The notes: a model not told the origin generated them from the sequence alone. DNA of 64,000 nt from Ilumatobacter fluminis (GCF_004364865.1 NZ_SOAU01000001.1:1674001-1738000); one strand, 5' to 3'; positions 53,851-62,068 are shown, counted from the stretch's first letter. Translations and numbers: made by a program.

Positions 53851-55875
53851 ATGGACGACTCCACACGAACCGGCGACCAGCCGGACTCGCCGAACCACAC
53901 GACCGACTCGTCGGCGGGCGGCAACGGCAGTAACGACCACAGCAAGACCGACACGACCACGACCGAGACCGGCGACAACACCCGGTCCCAGCGCAACGGC
54001 GCCGCCGAGAACTCGGGCGGCAACCCCGGCGGCTCCTCCTCCGGTCAACGCAAGCGGCGCCGTGGTTCTCGCGGCGGCCAGGGTCGGAAGCGGCCCAACC
54101 AGAACGCCGAGACCCCGAACGACGGGAGCGGCACCACCGGTGCCGACTCGTCGTCGGGCGACGACCGCAACCCCGACGAGCTGCCCGAACGCATCAGCGA
54201 AGGCAAGGTGCAAGACCCGTCGGTGGCCGAGCAGTCGCTCGTGCGCAAGCCCAAGGTCGGCGACACGCGCGACGCGGCGCCCCGCCCGTCGGTGCCGCCT
54301 CCCGGGCCGGCGAAGTCCAAGCAGGACGAGGCGGCCGGCGACGACGGCCAATCGGGCGGCGGGTCGGGCGGCTCGTCCGGCAACAAGCGACGCCGTCGAG
54401 GCGGCAAGGGGCGCGGCAAGGGCGGCCAAGGCGGCGGCCAGCAGCAGGGCGGCGGCGCCGATCAGCAACGGAGCTCCGGCGACAGCGGCCAGGGTGACGG
54501 CGGCAAGAAGAAGAGCCGCCGTGGCGGGCGTGGCAAGAAGAAGATGTCCGACGCCGAACGCGAACTCGTCGCCCAGCGCGGCGGACGCGAGCGCAACGGC
54601 AAGCCGGTCGGCCGGTACTTCATGTGCGTGCAGGTGCGCCCGGGCGTGAGCCAGGTCGCCGTGCTCGAGGGCCGCAACCTCATCGAGCACTACGTCTCCC
54701 GCCCCGCCGACGACATCAGCCAGATCCACGGCAACATCTATCTCGGCCGCGTCCAGAACGTCCTGCCCGGCATGGAAGCAGCGTTCGTCGACATCGCGAC
54801 GCCGAAGAACGCCGTGCTGTATCGCGGCGACGTCCAGTACGACCCCGAGGACATCGAGGAAAAGGGCAAGAACGCCCGCATCGAGGACATCCTCAAGGCC
54901 CGGCAGATGATCATGTGTCAGGTCACCAAGAACCCGATCGGGGCCAAGGGCGCACGGCTCACCCAGGAGGTTTCCCTGCCGGGCCGATTCGTGGTGCTCA
55001 TCCCGAACTCCAAGACCTACGGCATCTCGAAGCGCCTCCCCGACGACACGCGCAAGCGGCTCCGGAACATCCTCGATCGGGTCAAGCCCGAGCAGCACGG
55101 CCTCATCGTGCGAACGGCTGCCGAACACGCCACCGAAGCCGACCTCGAGGCCGACATGCAACTGCTGCTGGCGCAGTGGGCCGACATCGAGGCGAAGGCC
55201 GCCAAGGCCAACAAGCCGACGTTGCTGTATCGCGAACCCGAACTCGCCGTCCGGGTCATCCGCGAGGAGTTCAACCCCGACTACCGCGGCGTCGTCATCG
55301 ACGACAAGCGTCTGTTCGACGAGGTCCACGCCTACGTGAAGGCGTTCAACCCCGAACTCGCCGACCGCATCGAGTACTACGACGCCGACGCGGAGGGGTT
55401 GTCGCTGTTCGAGCGTTTCCACGTGCACGAACAGGTCCACAAGGCGCTCGATCGTAAGGTGTGGCTGCCGTCCGGCGGGTCGCTCATCATCGAGCACACC
55501 GAGGCGCTCACCGTCATCGACGTCAACACCGGCAAGAACGTCGGCAAGGACAACCTCGAAGCGACCGTGTTCCACAACAACATGGAGGCGGCGGTCGAGA
55601 TCGCGAAGCAGCTCCGTCTGCGAGACATCGGCGGCATCATCGTGATCGACTTCATCGACATGGAGATCAAGGACAACCGCGCGCAGGTCGTCAACCAGTT
55701 CCGTGAGGCGTTGGCCCGCGACAAGACCCGAACCCAGGTGTTCGAGATCTCCGAACTGGGCTTGGTCGAGATGACCCGCAAGCGGATCGGCGAGGGGCTC
55801 CTGACCGAGTTCTCCGAGACGTGCCCCGACTGCGAGGGGCGCGGCGTCGTCGTCGACCATTCGATGCTCGACTGA
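53851..55875 (+). CDS. rne: Ribonuclease E/G
   Basis: Endoribonuclease for rRNA and tRNA maturation and mRNA decay. 674 residues. The N-terminal 245 or so are low-complexity, Gly/Asn/Arg/Asp-rich and probably disordered. The catalytic part starts GRYFMCVQVRPG with an S1-like domain, then the RNase H-like and DNase I-like regions (for example TALTVIDVNTGKNVG and GGIIVIDFIDME). The CPDC zinc link near the end matches Rne/Rng. ATG 53851 follows AAGGAA. A 21-bp hairpin terminator follows the gene. Confidence 0.95.
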   Translation: MDDSTRTGDQPDSPNHTTDSSAGGNGSNDHSKTDTTTTETGDNTRSQRNGAAENSGGNPGGSSSGQRKRRRGSRGGQGRKRPNQNAETPNDGSGTTGADSSSGDDRNPDELPERISEGKVQDPSVAEQSLVRKPKVGDTRDAAPRPSVPPPGPAKSKQDEAAGDDGQSGGGSGGSSGNKRRRRGGKGRGKGGQGGGQQQGGGADQQRSSGDSGQGDGGKKKSRRGGRGKKKMSDAERELVAQRGGRERNGKPVGRYFMCVQVRPGVSQVAVLEGRNLIEHYVSRPADDISQIHGNIYLGRVQNVLPGMEAAFVDIATPKNAVLYRGDVQYDPEDIEEKGKNARIEDILKARQMIMCQVTKNPIGAKGARLTQEVSLPGRFVVLIPNSKTYGISKRLPDDTRKRLRNILDRVKPEQHGLIVRTAAEHATEADLEADMQLLLAQWADIEAKAAKANKPTLLYREPELAVRVIREEFNPDYRGVVIDDKRLFDEVHAYVKAFNPELADRIEYYDADAEGLSLFERFHVHEQVHKALDRKVWLPSGGSLIIEHTEALTVIDVNTGKNVGKDNLEATVFHNNMEAAVEIAKQLRLRDIGGIIVIDFIDMEIKDNRAQVVNQFREALARDKTRTQVFEISELGLVEMTRKRIGEGLLTEFSETCPDCEGRGVVVDHSMLD

Positions 55876-55890
55876 CCGAAACAACCGTCG

Positions 55891-55936
55891 AACGCGATCG
55901 TGCCGCCCCGGACCTCCGGGGCGGCACGATCGCGTT
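55891..55936 (+). terminator. Strong terminator hairpin after rne
   Basis: Perfect 21-bp stem (55891-55911 with 55916-55936) around the loop ACCT, followed by TTTCGG. It begins 15 nt after the rne stop. It may serve both strands, as the cupredoxin-like gene converges here. Confidence 0.9.
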
Positions 55937-55968
55937 TCGGGTGTGGTCGGGTGCGGTCGGGTCTGCGC

Positions 55969-56661
55969 TCAGGCCGTGACGATCAGCTCGGCGTACATGC
56001 CGTTCATCACGTGGGGCGGACCGCCGTCGACCTGGGGTGGGCCGTCGCTCTCTGCGGCAGCTGTCAGGTATTCGCCCGGGTCGGCGCCGGTCGGGATGAC
56101 GCACACGATGACGTAGCGGCCGGGCTCGGCGAGCGTGCCGTCGCCGACCGCTGCGATCTGTTCGCCGCCGGGCGGAGCGAGGAGGACGGCGGTCGGCGGT
56201 CCGCTCGTCAGCAGGGCCTCGAGGTCGCCGATGATGTCGGCCATCAGACGCTCGTCGTCGTCCGCGAGCCGGAAGGCGACGAACTCGTGGATCTCGGAGT
56301 CGGACACGTTGGAGACCTCGATACGGGTGCCGGCCGGCACCTCGTCGGGAAGGTTGCCGTAGTGGAAGTCGTGCATCTCGACCTGGAGGACACCCGCAGC
56401 GTCATCGGCCGCAGTGTCGTCGGTCTCCGTGTCGTCCGTTGTGGCGGTGTCGGCCGGTGCATCGGTCTCGACGGGTGCATCGGTCTCGGCCGGTGCATCG
56501 GTCTCGACGGGTGCGTCGGTCTCGACGGGTGCGTCGGTCTCGACGGGTGCCGGTTCGTCGGAGTCGTCTGCGCCGTCGGCATCGTCGCCACAGGCCGACA
56601 GTGCGACCGCTGCTGCGAGTGTGAGGGCGGTGAATCGTGGGAGTCGTGTTCGGTGCTGCAT
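55969..56661 (-). CDS. Lipoprotein with cupredoxin-like domain
   Basis: 230 residues. The lipobox is LSAC (Cys24). An Asp/Glu/Pro/Thr linker (about 38-80) is built of the repeat VETDAP, six copies. The C-terminal domain (about 90-230) looks like a cupredoxin: a histidine in EIHEFVAF, a cysteine in YVIVCVIPTG, then PPHVMNGMYAELIV with His and Met. These are the four type-1 copper ligands, so a blue copper electron carrier outside the cell is possible. The linker repeat is also a DNA tandem repeat (18-bp unit near 56455-56560). Confidence 0.78.
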   Translation of the reverse strand: MQHRTRLPRFTALTLAAAVALSACGDDADGADDSDEPAPVETDAPVETDAPVETDAPAETDAPVETDAPADTATTDDTETDDTAADDAAGVLQVEMHDFHYGNLPDEVPAGTRIEVSNVSDSEIHEFVAFRLADDDERLMADIIGDLEALLTSGPPTAVLLAPPGGEQIAAVGDGTLAEPGRYVIVCVIPTGADPGEYLTAAAESDGPPQVDGGPPHVMNGMYAELIVTA

Positions 56662-56719
56662 GCCCCCACTGTCACGGTGAGGGCTTTCGGAAACCTTTCG
56701 GGGCGCCGGCCGAAGCGAC

Positions 56720-57304
56720 TCAGAGCGGATCGTCGGCGGTCATCACCCGCCAGGCGAGGGCGGCCATCTGATCGGTGGTGCGATCGCGGATCAGGTAGCC
56801 GGAGGTCGTGATGCTCACGATCACCTCGACGAGCGCATCCGGGTCGCGACTCGCCGGGACCTCTCCGGTGCGCTTCCCGAGTTCGATCACGTCGCGGATG
56901 AACGTTCGCCACATCGCCTGACGTTCGAACAGGACGCGCTGTGCGACGTCGTCGTACTCGGAAGCGGCGACCAGTTCCGCGGTCAGCTGGCGCATCTGCA
57001 GATGCTGTGCGGACTCGTCGGCGCGAGCGAAGATCGCGTCGAACACCCCACGTGCCGTGTCGTAGTCGGCGAGATCGGGTGCTGCCCGGGACACCAGTCG
57101 GAATGCGTCGACCACGAGTTCGCGGCGGGTCGGCCATCGCTTGTACAGCGTCACCTTCGACACGCCCGCCTGCCGGGCGACCTGCTCGATCGACACGTTG
57201 GGCAGGCCGTGCTGTTCGACCTGATCGACGAACGCCTCGAGCACCCGCGTCCGAACCGTCGGGTCGGGCGCGGAGCCGCCGCGAGTGCGTGCCGTCGGGA
57301 CCAT
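56720..57304 (-). CDS. TetR/AcrR family transcription regulator
   Basis: 194 residues. The N-terminal helix-turn-helix (NVSIEQVARQAGVSKVTLYKRW at about 30-50) is typical; the C-terminal ligand-binding part is helical. Ligand unknown. TTGAAT (57316 to 57311) precedes the ATG by 6 nt. It is divergent from the selenoprotein candidate, with 64 bp between the two starts, so it may control that gene and itself. An upstream open extension is antisense to that gene. Confidence 0.88.
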   Translation of the reverse strand: MVPTARTRGGSAPDPTVRTRVLEAFVDQVEQHGLPNVSIEQVARQAGVSKVTLYKRWPTRRELVVDAFRLVSRAAPDLADYDTARGVFDAIFARADESAQHLQMRQLTAELVAASEYDDVAQRVLFERQAMWRTFIRDVIELGKRTGEVPASRDPDALVEVIVSITTSGYLIRDRTTDQMAALAWRVMTADDPL

Positions 57305-57368
57305 GGCTCCATTCAACCAGAGGATGTTCGGGCGACCTTCGGGTCTCACGTCGCGGTACCGTGACATC

Positions 57369-57683
57369 GTGGAACTCGAGATCACCGACGACGCGGCCGC
57401 TCTGCTCAGCAAGCGAGGCGGCACCATGGCGATCGACTTCATCCGTCCGACCGGTTGAGGCAAGATCGCCGAGGTGTCGGTCGACACCAACACGACGAAC
57501 AAGAACCTGGCGCCGTACTCGGAGGTCGGTCACCCGGAGTTCACCATCCTGATCAGCCCGGTGCTGTCCGGCCTCGCATCCCGGATGCGGGTCGTGACCA
57601 AGGGCAGGTTCGTGAAACAACTCGCCGTCGAACTCTCCGACGAGCCGTACAAGCCGTCGTACGCGCCGCGAGATTGCTGCTGA
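57369..57683 (+). CDS. HesB/IscA-like selenoprotein candidate (in-frame TGA = Sec30)
   Basis: 104 residues if the TGA at 57456-57458 is read as selenocysteine. The A-type carrier pattern is visible: VELEITDDAAALL start, RPTG-U-GKIAEVSV at residues 26-38 where IscA has RTSGCSGMAYVLE, and a CC pair at 103-104 in place of the usual CxC. Codon third positions stay G/C before and after the TGA in the same frame. A hairpin of SECIS type starts 14 nt after the TGA. TACCGT (57357-57362) precedes the GTG by 6 nt. HesB-like selenoproteins are a known family in prokaryotic selenoproteome surveys. Alternatives are a nonsense mutation or a sequencing error. A call starting at 57474 would be a truncation. 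Confidence 0.8.
57456..57488 (+). promoter_or_regulatory. Selenocysteine UGA and bacterial SECIS-like hairpin
   Basis: UGA at 57456-57458. GGUGUC (57473-57478) pairs with GACACC (57483-57488) around the loop GGUC. The loop begins 20 nt after the UGA; in E. coli fdhF a GGUC(U) loop begins about 18 nt after it. A 6-bp stem alone could be chance in GC-rich DNA; the in-frame TGA and protein match make it meaningful. Confidence 0.7.
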
Positions 57684-57721
57684 CCGGTCGGCATCGACCT
57701 CCGGGGGTGCTTGTCGGCCCG

Positions 57722-57803
57722 GTGAACTGAACGCTACAGTTCACTCCATTGGGGCGGCGGGTCCCACGGTCGGGCCGGTACTCCGACATTGCATGTCCGG
57801 AGT
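57722..57803 (+). promoter_or_regulatory. Inverted repeat and leader stem upstream of rplU
   Basis: GTGAACT (57722-57728) and AGTTCAC (57738-57744) form a dyad overlapping TACAGT (57735-57740), a possible -10. ACTCCGACAT (57780-57789) and ATGTCCGGAGT (57793-57803) form a 10-bp stem with one bulge. Direct repeats of CCCGGCCCGCCAC follow. The 233-nt gap holds no gene, so a structured leader of the L21 operon is inferred. A closer TAGCAT (57901-57906) may be a second promoter. Confidence 0.4.
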
Positions 57804-57916
57804 GCCCGGCCCGCCACGACCCGGCCCGCCACGGCGTCGAGCGCCGTGATCTCGTGAACGCTGTCTCGATCGACCGGTTGGGACGCTCCAACGGCGCAGA
57901 TAGCATCTCTCAAGCT

Positions 57917-58225
57917 ATGTACGCAGTGATCGCCTCTGGCGGCAAGCAGGAAAAGGTCACCGAAGGTCAGCAGGTCGCGCTCGAGCTGCTCGACGGCGAC
58001 GAGGGCAGCGAGGTTTCGCTCACCCCCGTCCTGCTCGTCGACGGCGAGAACGTCCTGGCCGGTGCCGACGCCCTCTCGGGTGTGTCGGTCACCGGCAAGA
58101 TCGTCGGCACGACCAAGGGCCCGAAGATCAACGGGTTCACCTACAAGCGCCGCACCAACCAGCGCCGTCGTTACGGCCATCGTCAGAACTACACCGTCGT
58201 CGAGATCACCAAGATCTCGAAGTAA
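57917..58225 (+). CDS. rplU: 50S ribosomal protein L21
   Basis: 102 residues. MYAVIASGGKQEKVTEGQ and the C-terminal KRRTNQRRRYGHRQNYTVVEI are diagnostic. ATG 57917. It is followed 24 nt later by rpmA, the standard L21-L27 pair. The usual rne-rplU spacing is interrupted here by the cupredoxin lipoprotein, TetR and selenoprotein genes. Confidence 0.97.
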   Translation: MYAVIASGGKQEKVTEGQQVALELLDGDEGSEVSLTPVLLVDGENVLAGADALSGVSVTGKIVGTTKGPKINGFTYKRRTNQRRRYGHRQNYTVVEITKISK

Positions 58226-58249
58226 CGGTCGCATCGGAAGGAGCCAGCA

Positions 58250-58504
58250 ATGTCGAAGACCAAAGGTGGCGGTTCAACCCGCAACGGTCGTGACTCCAAC
58301 GCCCAGCGTCTGGGCGTGAAGGTCTACGGCGGCACCCAGATCACCGCCGGCACCATCCTGGTGCGTCAGCGTGGTACCAAGTTCCACCCCGGCAAGAACG
58401 TCGGCAAGGGCGGCGACGACACGCTGTTCTCGCTCATCGACGGCTCGGTGAAGTTCGGCCAGCGCAACGGTCGCAAGGTCATCGACGTCGAGCCGGTGGG
58501 CTGA
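58250..58504 (+). CDS. rpmA: 50S ribosomal protein L27
   Basis: 84 residues beginning [24 protein letters not shown], the L27 signature. GGAAGGAG precedes the ATG. The last eight codons and stop are part of a 71-bp tandem repeat that runs on for two more copies after the gene. Confidence 0.97.
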   Translation: MSKTKGGGSTRNGRDSNAQRLGVKVYGGTQITAGTILVRQRGTKFHPGKNVGKGGDDTLFSLIDGSVKFGQRNGRKVIDVEPVG

Positions 58505-58651
58505 CGACGACGACCTGGTCGATGGCCCGGCGACAGCCGCATCGATACGTCATCGACGTCGAGCCGGTGGGCTGACGACGACGACCTGGTCGATGGCCCG
58601 GCGACAGCCGCATCGATACGTCATCGACGTCGAGCCGGTGGGCTGACGACG
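58478..58651 (+). repeat. 71-bp tandem repeat copying the end of rpmA
   Basis: Units start at 58478, 58549 and 58620. Each begins with GTCATCGACGTCGAGCCGG and carries the last codons of rpmA (VIDVEPVG) and its stop; the third copy is cut after 32 bp. The copies are identical, so the duplication is recent or kept by recombination. No ORF uses the extra copies. Confidence 0.9.
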
Positions 58652-58676
58652 GTCTGACCGGAACTACACGAACGGA

Positions 58677-58708
58677 ACGAAGCGGGGCGCGTCAGCGTCC
58701 CGCTTCGT
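58677..58708. terminator. Bidirectional terminator hairpin
   Basis: ACGAAGCGGG (58677-58686) pairs with CCCGCTTCGT (58699-58708) around a 12-nt loop that contains the stop of the convergent surface-protein gene. It stands between rpmA and that gene. Confidence 0.55.
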
Positions 58709-60857
58709 CGCGTTCGGAGCGACGTCGAGCAGGCGTGAGTCCGGCCACGGCGAACAGGCCGACACCGACGACGAAACCGACGTCGCCGAGCCGGAGTGCC
58801 GTGGCGACGGCGTCGCCGCCGGTCGGCGGCAGCGTGACCCGAGGTGGAGCGACGACGCTCGTCGGAGGAGTCGACTCGACCGGGACCGCCGTGGTCGTCG
58901 TGGTCGTGGTGGTCGTCGTCGCAGTCGTGGTCGTGGTCGTGGTCGTCGTGACCGGAGCCACACTGGTCGACGGAGCCACCGACGTGGTGGTCGCCGGTGC
59001 CACGACCGCGACGGTCTGGTCGGCGTCGAGCAGATCGGCGTGGCGTGCAACGAGCACGTCGCCGACGAATACTTCCTCGGTCACGACCCAGTCACCGACC
59101 GACAGGCCCTCGACCGTGATGGGGACGTCGATGGTCGCGTCGGTGCCGTCGGCCGTGAACTCGGCCCAGCCGACGAACCTCGTCGGTGTGCCCTGCTCGG
59201 CGTCGACCACGTCGCCACGAATCCGGTACGTCGTGCCCGGCACGAGACGGTCGAGTCGAACCCGGTCGACGATCTCGGTCTGGTGCTGTTCGATCACCTG
59301 GTCGCCGTCGGTCGGATCGGTCGCCCGGGTGTCGATGCCCGGTTCCGGCACCTCGTTCACATAGCCGATCTCGATGGTCGTCCCCAGGGCGTCGAGGGTC
59401 AGGTCGACCGTTCGGCAGCCGGTGTCGGTCAGGCCCGTCGCCCATGCCGGCACGTCGGACTCGCACACGTCGTAGGTACCGAGCGGCAGTGCGAGCGGCG
59501 CAGCGACGCCGTCAGCCGCGGTGACGACGACGTGCTCGGCGCCGTCGGTGCGGCGGCGGACGATGAACTCGAACCCGCTGCGGTCTGGCGGTCCGGCCGC
59601 GTCGACGCTCAACGTCTTGCGGACGACGAGCGTCACCGTGGCGGGATCGTTCGTGATCTCGATCACGGGTGGATCGTCCGGGTCGGTGCCGAGCCGGTCG
59701 ACGACGACGGGAACCGCTGATGCGACGAGGCCGGGTGGCGCGGCCGTCTCGACGATCGTGAAGGGCCGGCGGTGCGCCGCGCGGTCGATGCCGGTGAAGC
59801 GGGCGATGCCGTCGACGTCGGTTCGAGCCGTCGCAACCACCGCGCCGTCGGCGTCGATCAGATCGAACACGGCACCCTCGACGCCGATCGTCGGATCGGC
59901 CGACCGCTTTCTGACGACGAGATGTCCGTCGTCGGGCCTTCGCTCGGCCGACGCCGACACGGTTCTCTCGGTCGGCGTCGCCAGACGTTGGATCGACCCG
60001 GCGCCGTCCCATTCGCGGTGGAGCCCCGGGGCCACGGTCGACACCGTGACGACGTAGCCGTCCGACGCCTCGGGGATCGGGAGCGACACCCGACCCTGGG
60101 GGTCGGTGAGCACGGTTCGTGTCGGCAGGGGAGCGCCACCGACCGTCGTGACGGACAGATCGACCGGGTGGCCGGCGAAGGGCGAACCGTCGATGGCCAG
60201 TCGAGCCGTCGCCCCGCTCGCACCCGCCTCGACATCGAGGTGCCACTCGCCCGCCAGGCGGTCGGCGAGCCAGTGCAGTTCCGCGACCCGTCGCTCGGCC
60301 TCGTCGAGATGCGTTCCCCCTGCCACCAACCCGATCGGATGCGACATCGAGAACGGAGCCAACGAATCCCACGGTTCCGGTGTCGCCGGTGTGATCGCCG
60401 CGAAGCCGCGTGTGCCGTCGGCCCACACGGGTGGGCCGATCGAGCGGCGGGCGCCTGCGTAGAACCAGGCGAGCGCGCTCGCTGCGACGGCGGTGTCGTC
60501 GTCGATCGACGGTTGCCGGTCGAGCCACCAGAGCAACGCATCGAGACGAGCTGAAGCGACCGTTGCCTCGACGGGTTCGTAGGCGCCGTCCGCGGTGCTG
60601 TGGGCGACGTCGGCTTCGAGACACAGCGCGATGTGTGTCTCGTCCCCGTCGCGGAGTCGGAAGGTCCCCATCGCCTGCGTTCCGTAGCCGTTGATGATCA
60701 CGTCGGCACGGCCGTGCTCGTAGGAGGCGATCACCGTCGCGGCTGCGGCGCGTTCGCCGGCGACGACGAGCAACGAGCAGATCGCGACGAGCGCGACGGA
60801 GGCAATCGATGCGGCGGCGGCGATCGGGCGTGGACGGGGTGCGAGGCTCACGACCAC
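58692..60857 (-). CDS. LPXTG surface protein with SpaA/VaFE-like domains
   Basis: 721 residues. A signal segment (about 11-38) precedes a region like the Cys-containing thioester-type N-termini of pilin/adhesin proteins (about 42-190, with IALCLEADV). SpaA-like prealbumin folds follow (for example LVVRKRSADPTIGVEGAVFDL in part and VVRKTLSVDAAG). A later VaFE-like domain has GTTYRIRGDVVD and GLSVGDWVVTEEVF. A poly-Thr linker (about 629-660) leads to LPPTGGD, a hydrophobic helix and an RRRSER tail, the sortase signal. It is probably wall-anchored and pilus- or adhesin-like. GTG 60857 has no clear ribosome binding site; GTG 60851 is an alternative. Confidence 0.85.
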   Translation of the reverse strand: MVVSLAPRPRPIAAAASIASVALVAICSLLVVAGERAAAATVIASYEHGRADVIINGYGTQAMGTFRLRDGDETHIALCLEADVAHSTADGAYEPVEATVASARLDALLWWLDRQPSIDDDTAVAASALAWFYAGARRSIGPPVWADGTRGFAAITPATPEPWDSLAPFSMSHPIGLVAGGTHLDEAERRVAELHWLADRLAGEWHLDVEAGASGATARLAIDGSPFAGHPVDLSVTTVGGAPLPTRTVLTDPQGRVSLPIPEASDGYVVTVSTVAPGLHREWDGAGSIQRLATPTERTVSASAERRPDDGHLVVRKRSADPTIGVEGAVFDLIDADGAVVATARTDVDGIARFTGIDRAAHRRPFTIVETAAPPGLVASAVPVVVDRLGTDPDDPPVIEITNDPATVTLVVRKTLSVDAAGPPDRSGFEFIVRRRTDGAEHVVVTAADGVAAPLALPLGTYDVCESDVPAWATGLTDTGCRTVDLTLDALGTTIEIGYVNEVPEPGIDTRATDPTDGDQVIEQHQTEIVDRVRLDRLVPGTTYRIRGDVVDAEQGTPTRFVGWAEFTADGTDATIDVPITVEGLSVGDWVVTEEVFVGDVLVARHADLLDADQTVAVVAPATTTSVAPSTSVAPVTTTTTTTTTATTTTTTTTTTAVPVESTPPTSVVAPPRVTLPPTGGDAVATALRLGDVGFVVGVGLFAVAGLTPARRRSERDEAGR

Positions 60858-60919
60858 CGGAAGGTGGTGGGAGCGCCGGATCGGAAACGACGGGGAGTCG
60901 TCCCCGCGTGTTCAACGGG

Positions 60920-62068
60920 TCAGACGTCGATACCGACGGGAAGGCGATCGCGTTCCCAGTCGAGCAGTGCCATCGCCTGTCGGCAGGCGAATCGATCGGT
61001 CATGCCGCCGACGTAGGTGACGGCGGCGCGGAACGCGTCGGATGACTCGACCTCGAGCTCGGTGCCGTCCGGCAACAGGAACGGCTTGGCGGCGTAGTGC
61101 TCCACCAGCGCCTGGAGCATGGCGATGACGGCCTCTGCCTGGGCGTTGCTGGCGGGGCGGAGGTAGACCTCTTCGTAGTTGAAACGCCGAAACTCGGCGA
61201 GTGCCTCGGCGTAGTAGGTGGTCATGCCGATCCGACCCGTGTCGGCGGTCGCCTGGATCATCGCTCGGACGAGCGTGCCGAGCTGCGTCGATCGGTCGAC
61301 GCCGATCCGGTCGCGGACGAGGGGCGGCAACTGGTCGGGGGTGACGACATTGGCGGCGACGGCGTCTTCGAAGTCGTGGCAGACGTAGGCGATCCGGTCG
61401 GCCCACGAGACGACTTCGCCTTCGGGCGTGGCCGGAGCCGGACGGCTCCACGAGTGGTTCCGGACGCCGTCGAGCGTTTCGGCGCACAGGTTGAGCGGCA
61501 CGAGTGCCACGTCGGCGCCCCAGACCGCGTGGTCGTACCCCTCCTCGACGTAGGGGGTGAGTGCGTCCTCGCTCGCATGGCCACCCGGGCCGTGCCCACA
61601 GTCGTGACCGATGGCGATCGCCTCGGTGAGTGCCACGTTGAGCCCGATCGCCTGCGAGACCGAACGTGCCACTTGGGCGACTTCGAGCGCGTGGGTGAGA
61701 CGGGTGCGTTGGTGGTCGGCCGGGAACACGAAGACCTGGGTCTTGCCGGCCAATCGCCGGAACGCCGTGTCGTGCAGGATGCGATCGCGGTCGCGTTCGA
61801 AGCACGTGCGGAACGGATCGGGTTCTTCTTCCACGACCCGTTCGCCGGCACCGCTCGCTCGCGTCGCCAGCGGGGCGAGATGATCGTCCTCGAACGCTTC
61901 GCGATCGGGTCGCGGCGGCGTCGTGGTGTGGCCGGGCCCGGCCCACGAGTCTTCATGGGCCAGGGCGATGCCGTCGGCTTGGTGACCGCGCATGGTTCCG
62001 GCCCACTTCTCGGCTCGTTCCTGCATCGCCTCGTCGCCGCGCAGCTGATTCGATCTCGTCTCACTCAC
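60920..62068 (-). CDS. dgt: Deoxyguanosinetriphosphate triphosphohydrolase-like (HD domain)
   Basis: 382 residues. The HD motif is present as RTRLTHALEV (His126) and IGHDCGHGPGGH (His155-Asp156), with the upstream RRLAGKTQVF segment and NHSW. dNTPase activity hydrolyses dGTP to deoxyguanosine and triphosphate; the actinobacterial branch is usually annotated as dGTPase-like. GTG 62068 follows CATACT by 9 nt; a downstream ATG (MQERAEKW) is possible. It is divergent from obgE and lies upstream of the LPXTG gene on the same strand. Confidence 0.92.
   Translation of the reverse strand: MSETRSNQLRGDEAMQERAEKWAGTMRGHQADGIALAHEDSWAGPGHTTTPPRPDREAFEDDHLAPLATRASGAGERVVEEEPDPFRTCFERDRDRILHDTAFRRLAGKTQVFVFPADHQRTRLTHALEVAQVARSVSQAIGLNVALTEAIAIGHDCGHGPGGHASEDALTPYVEEGYDHAVWGADVALVPLNLCAETLDGVRNHSWSRPAPATPEGEVVSWADRIAYVCHDFEDAVAANVVTPDQLPPLVRDRIGVDRSTQLGTLVRAMIQATADTGRIGMTTYYAEALAEFRRFNYEEVYLRPASNAQAEAVIAMLQALVEHYAAKPFLLPDGTELEVESSDAFRAAVTYVGGMTDRFACRQAMALLDWERDRLPVGIDV

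Noticed and set aside
52972-55884. A 970-codon minus-strand frame over rne
   Set aside because: It is antisense to the radical SAM-associated and RNase E/G genes; its residues have no family pattern.
57474-57683. A 69-residue protein starting at GTG 57474
   Set aside because: It lacks the N-terminal HesB strand and the Sec site, and the upstream in-frame sequence has the same codon bias and a promoter. It is the truncated reading of the selenoprotein.
57369-57683. The TGA as a plain pseudogene or frameshift
   Set aside because: A single TGA at the ligand position, with intact frame on both sides and a hairpin at the right distance, is better explained by Sec. Error cannot be excluded without reads.
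58478-58651. Extra rpmA-like small genes in the tandem repeat
   Set aside because: Copies hold only the last eight codons and stop; no start codon or ribosome binding site is present.
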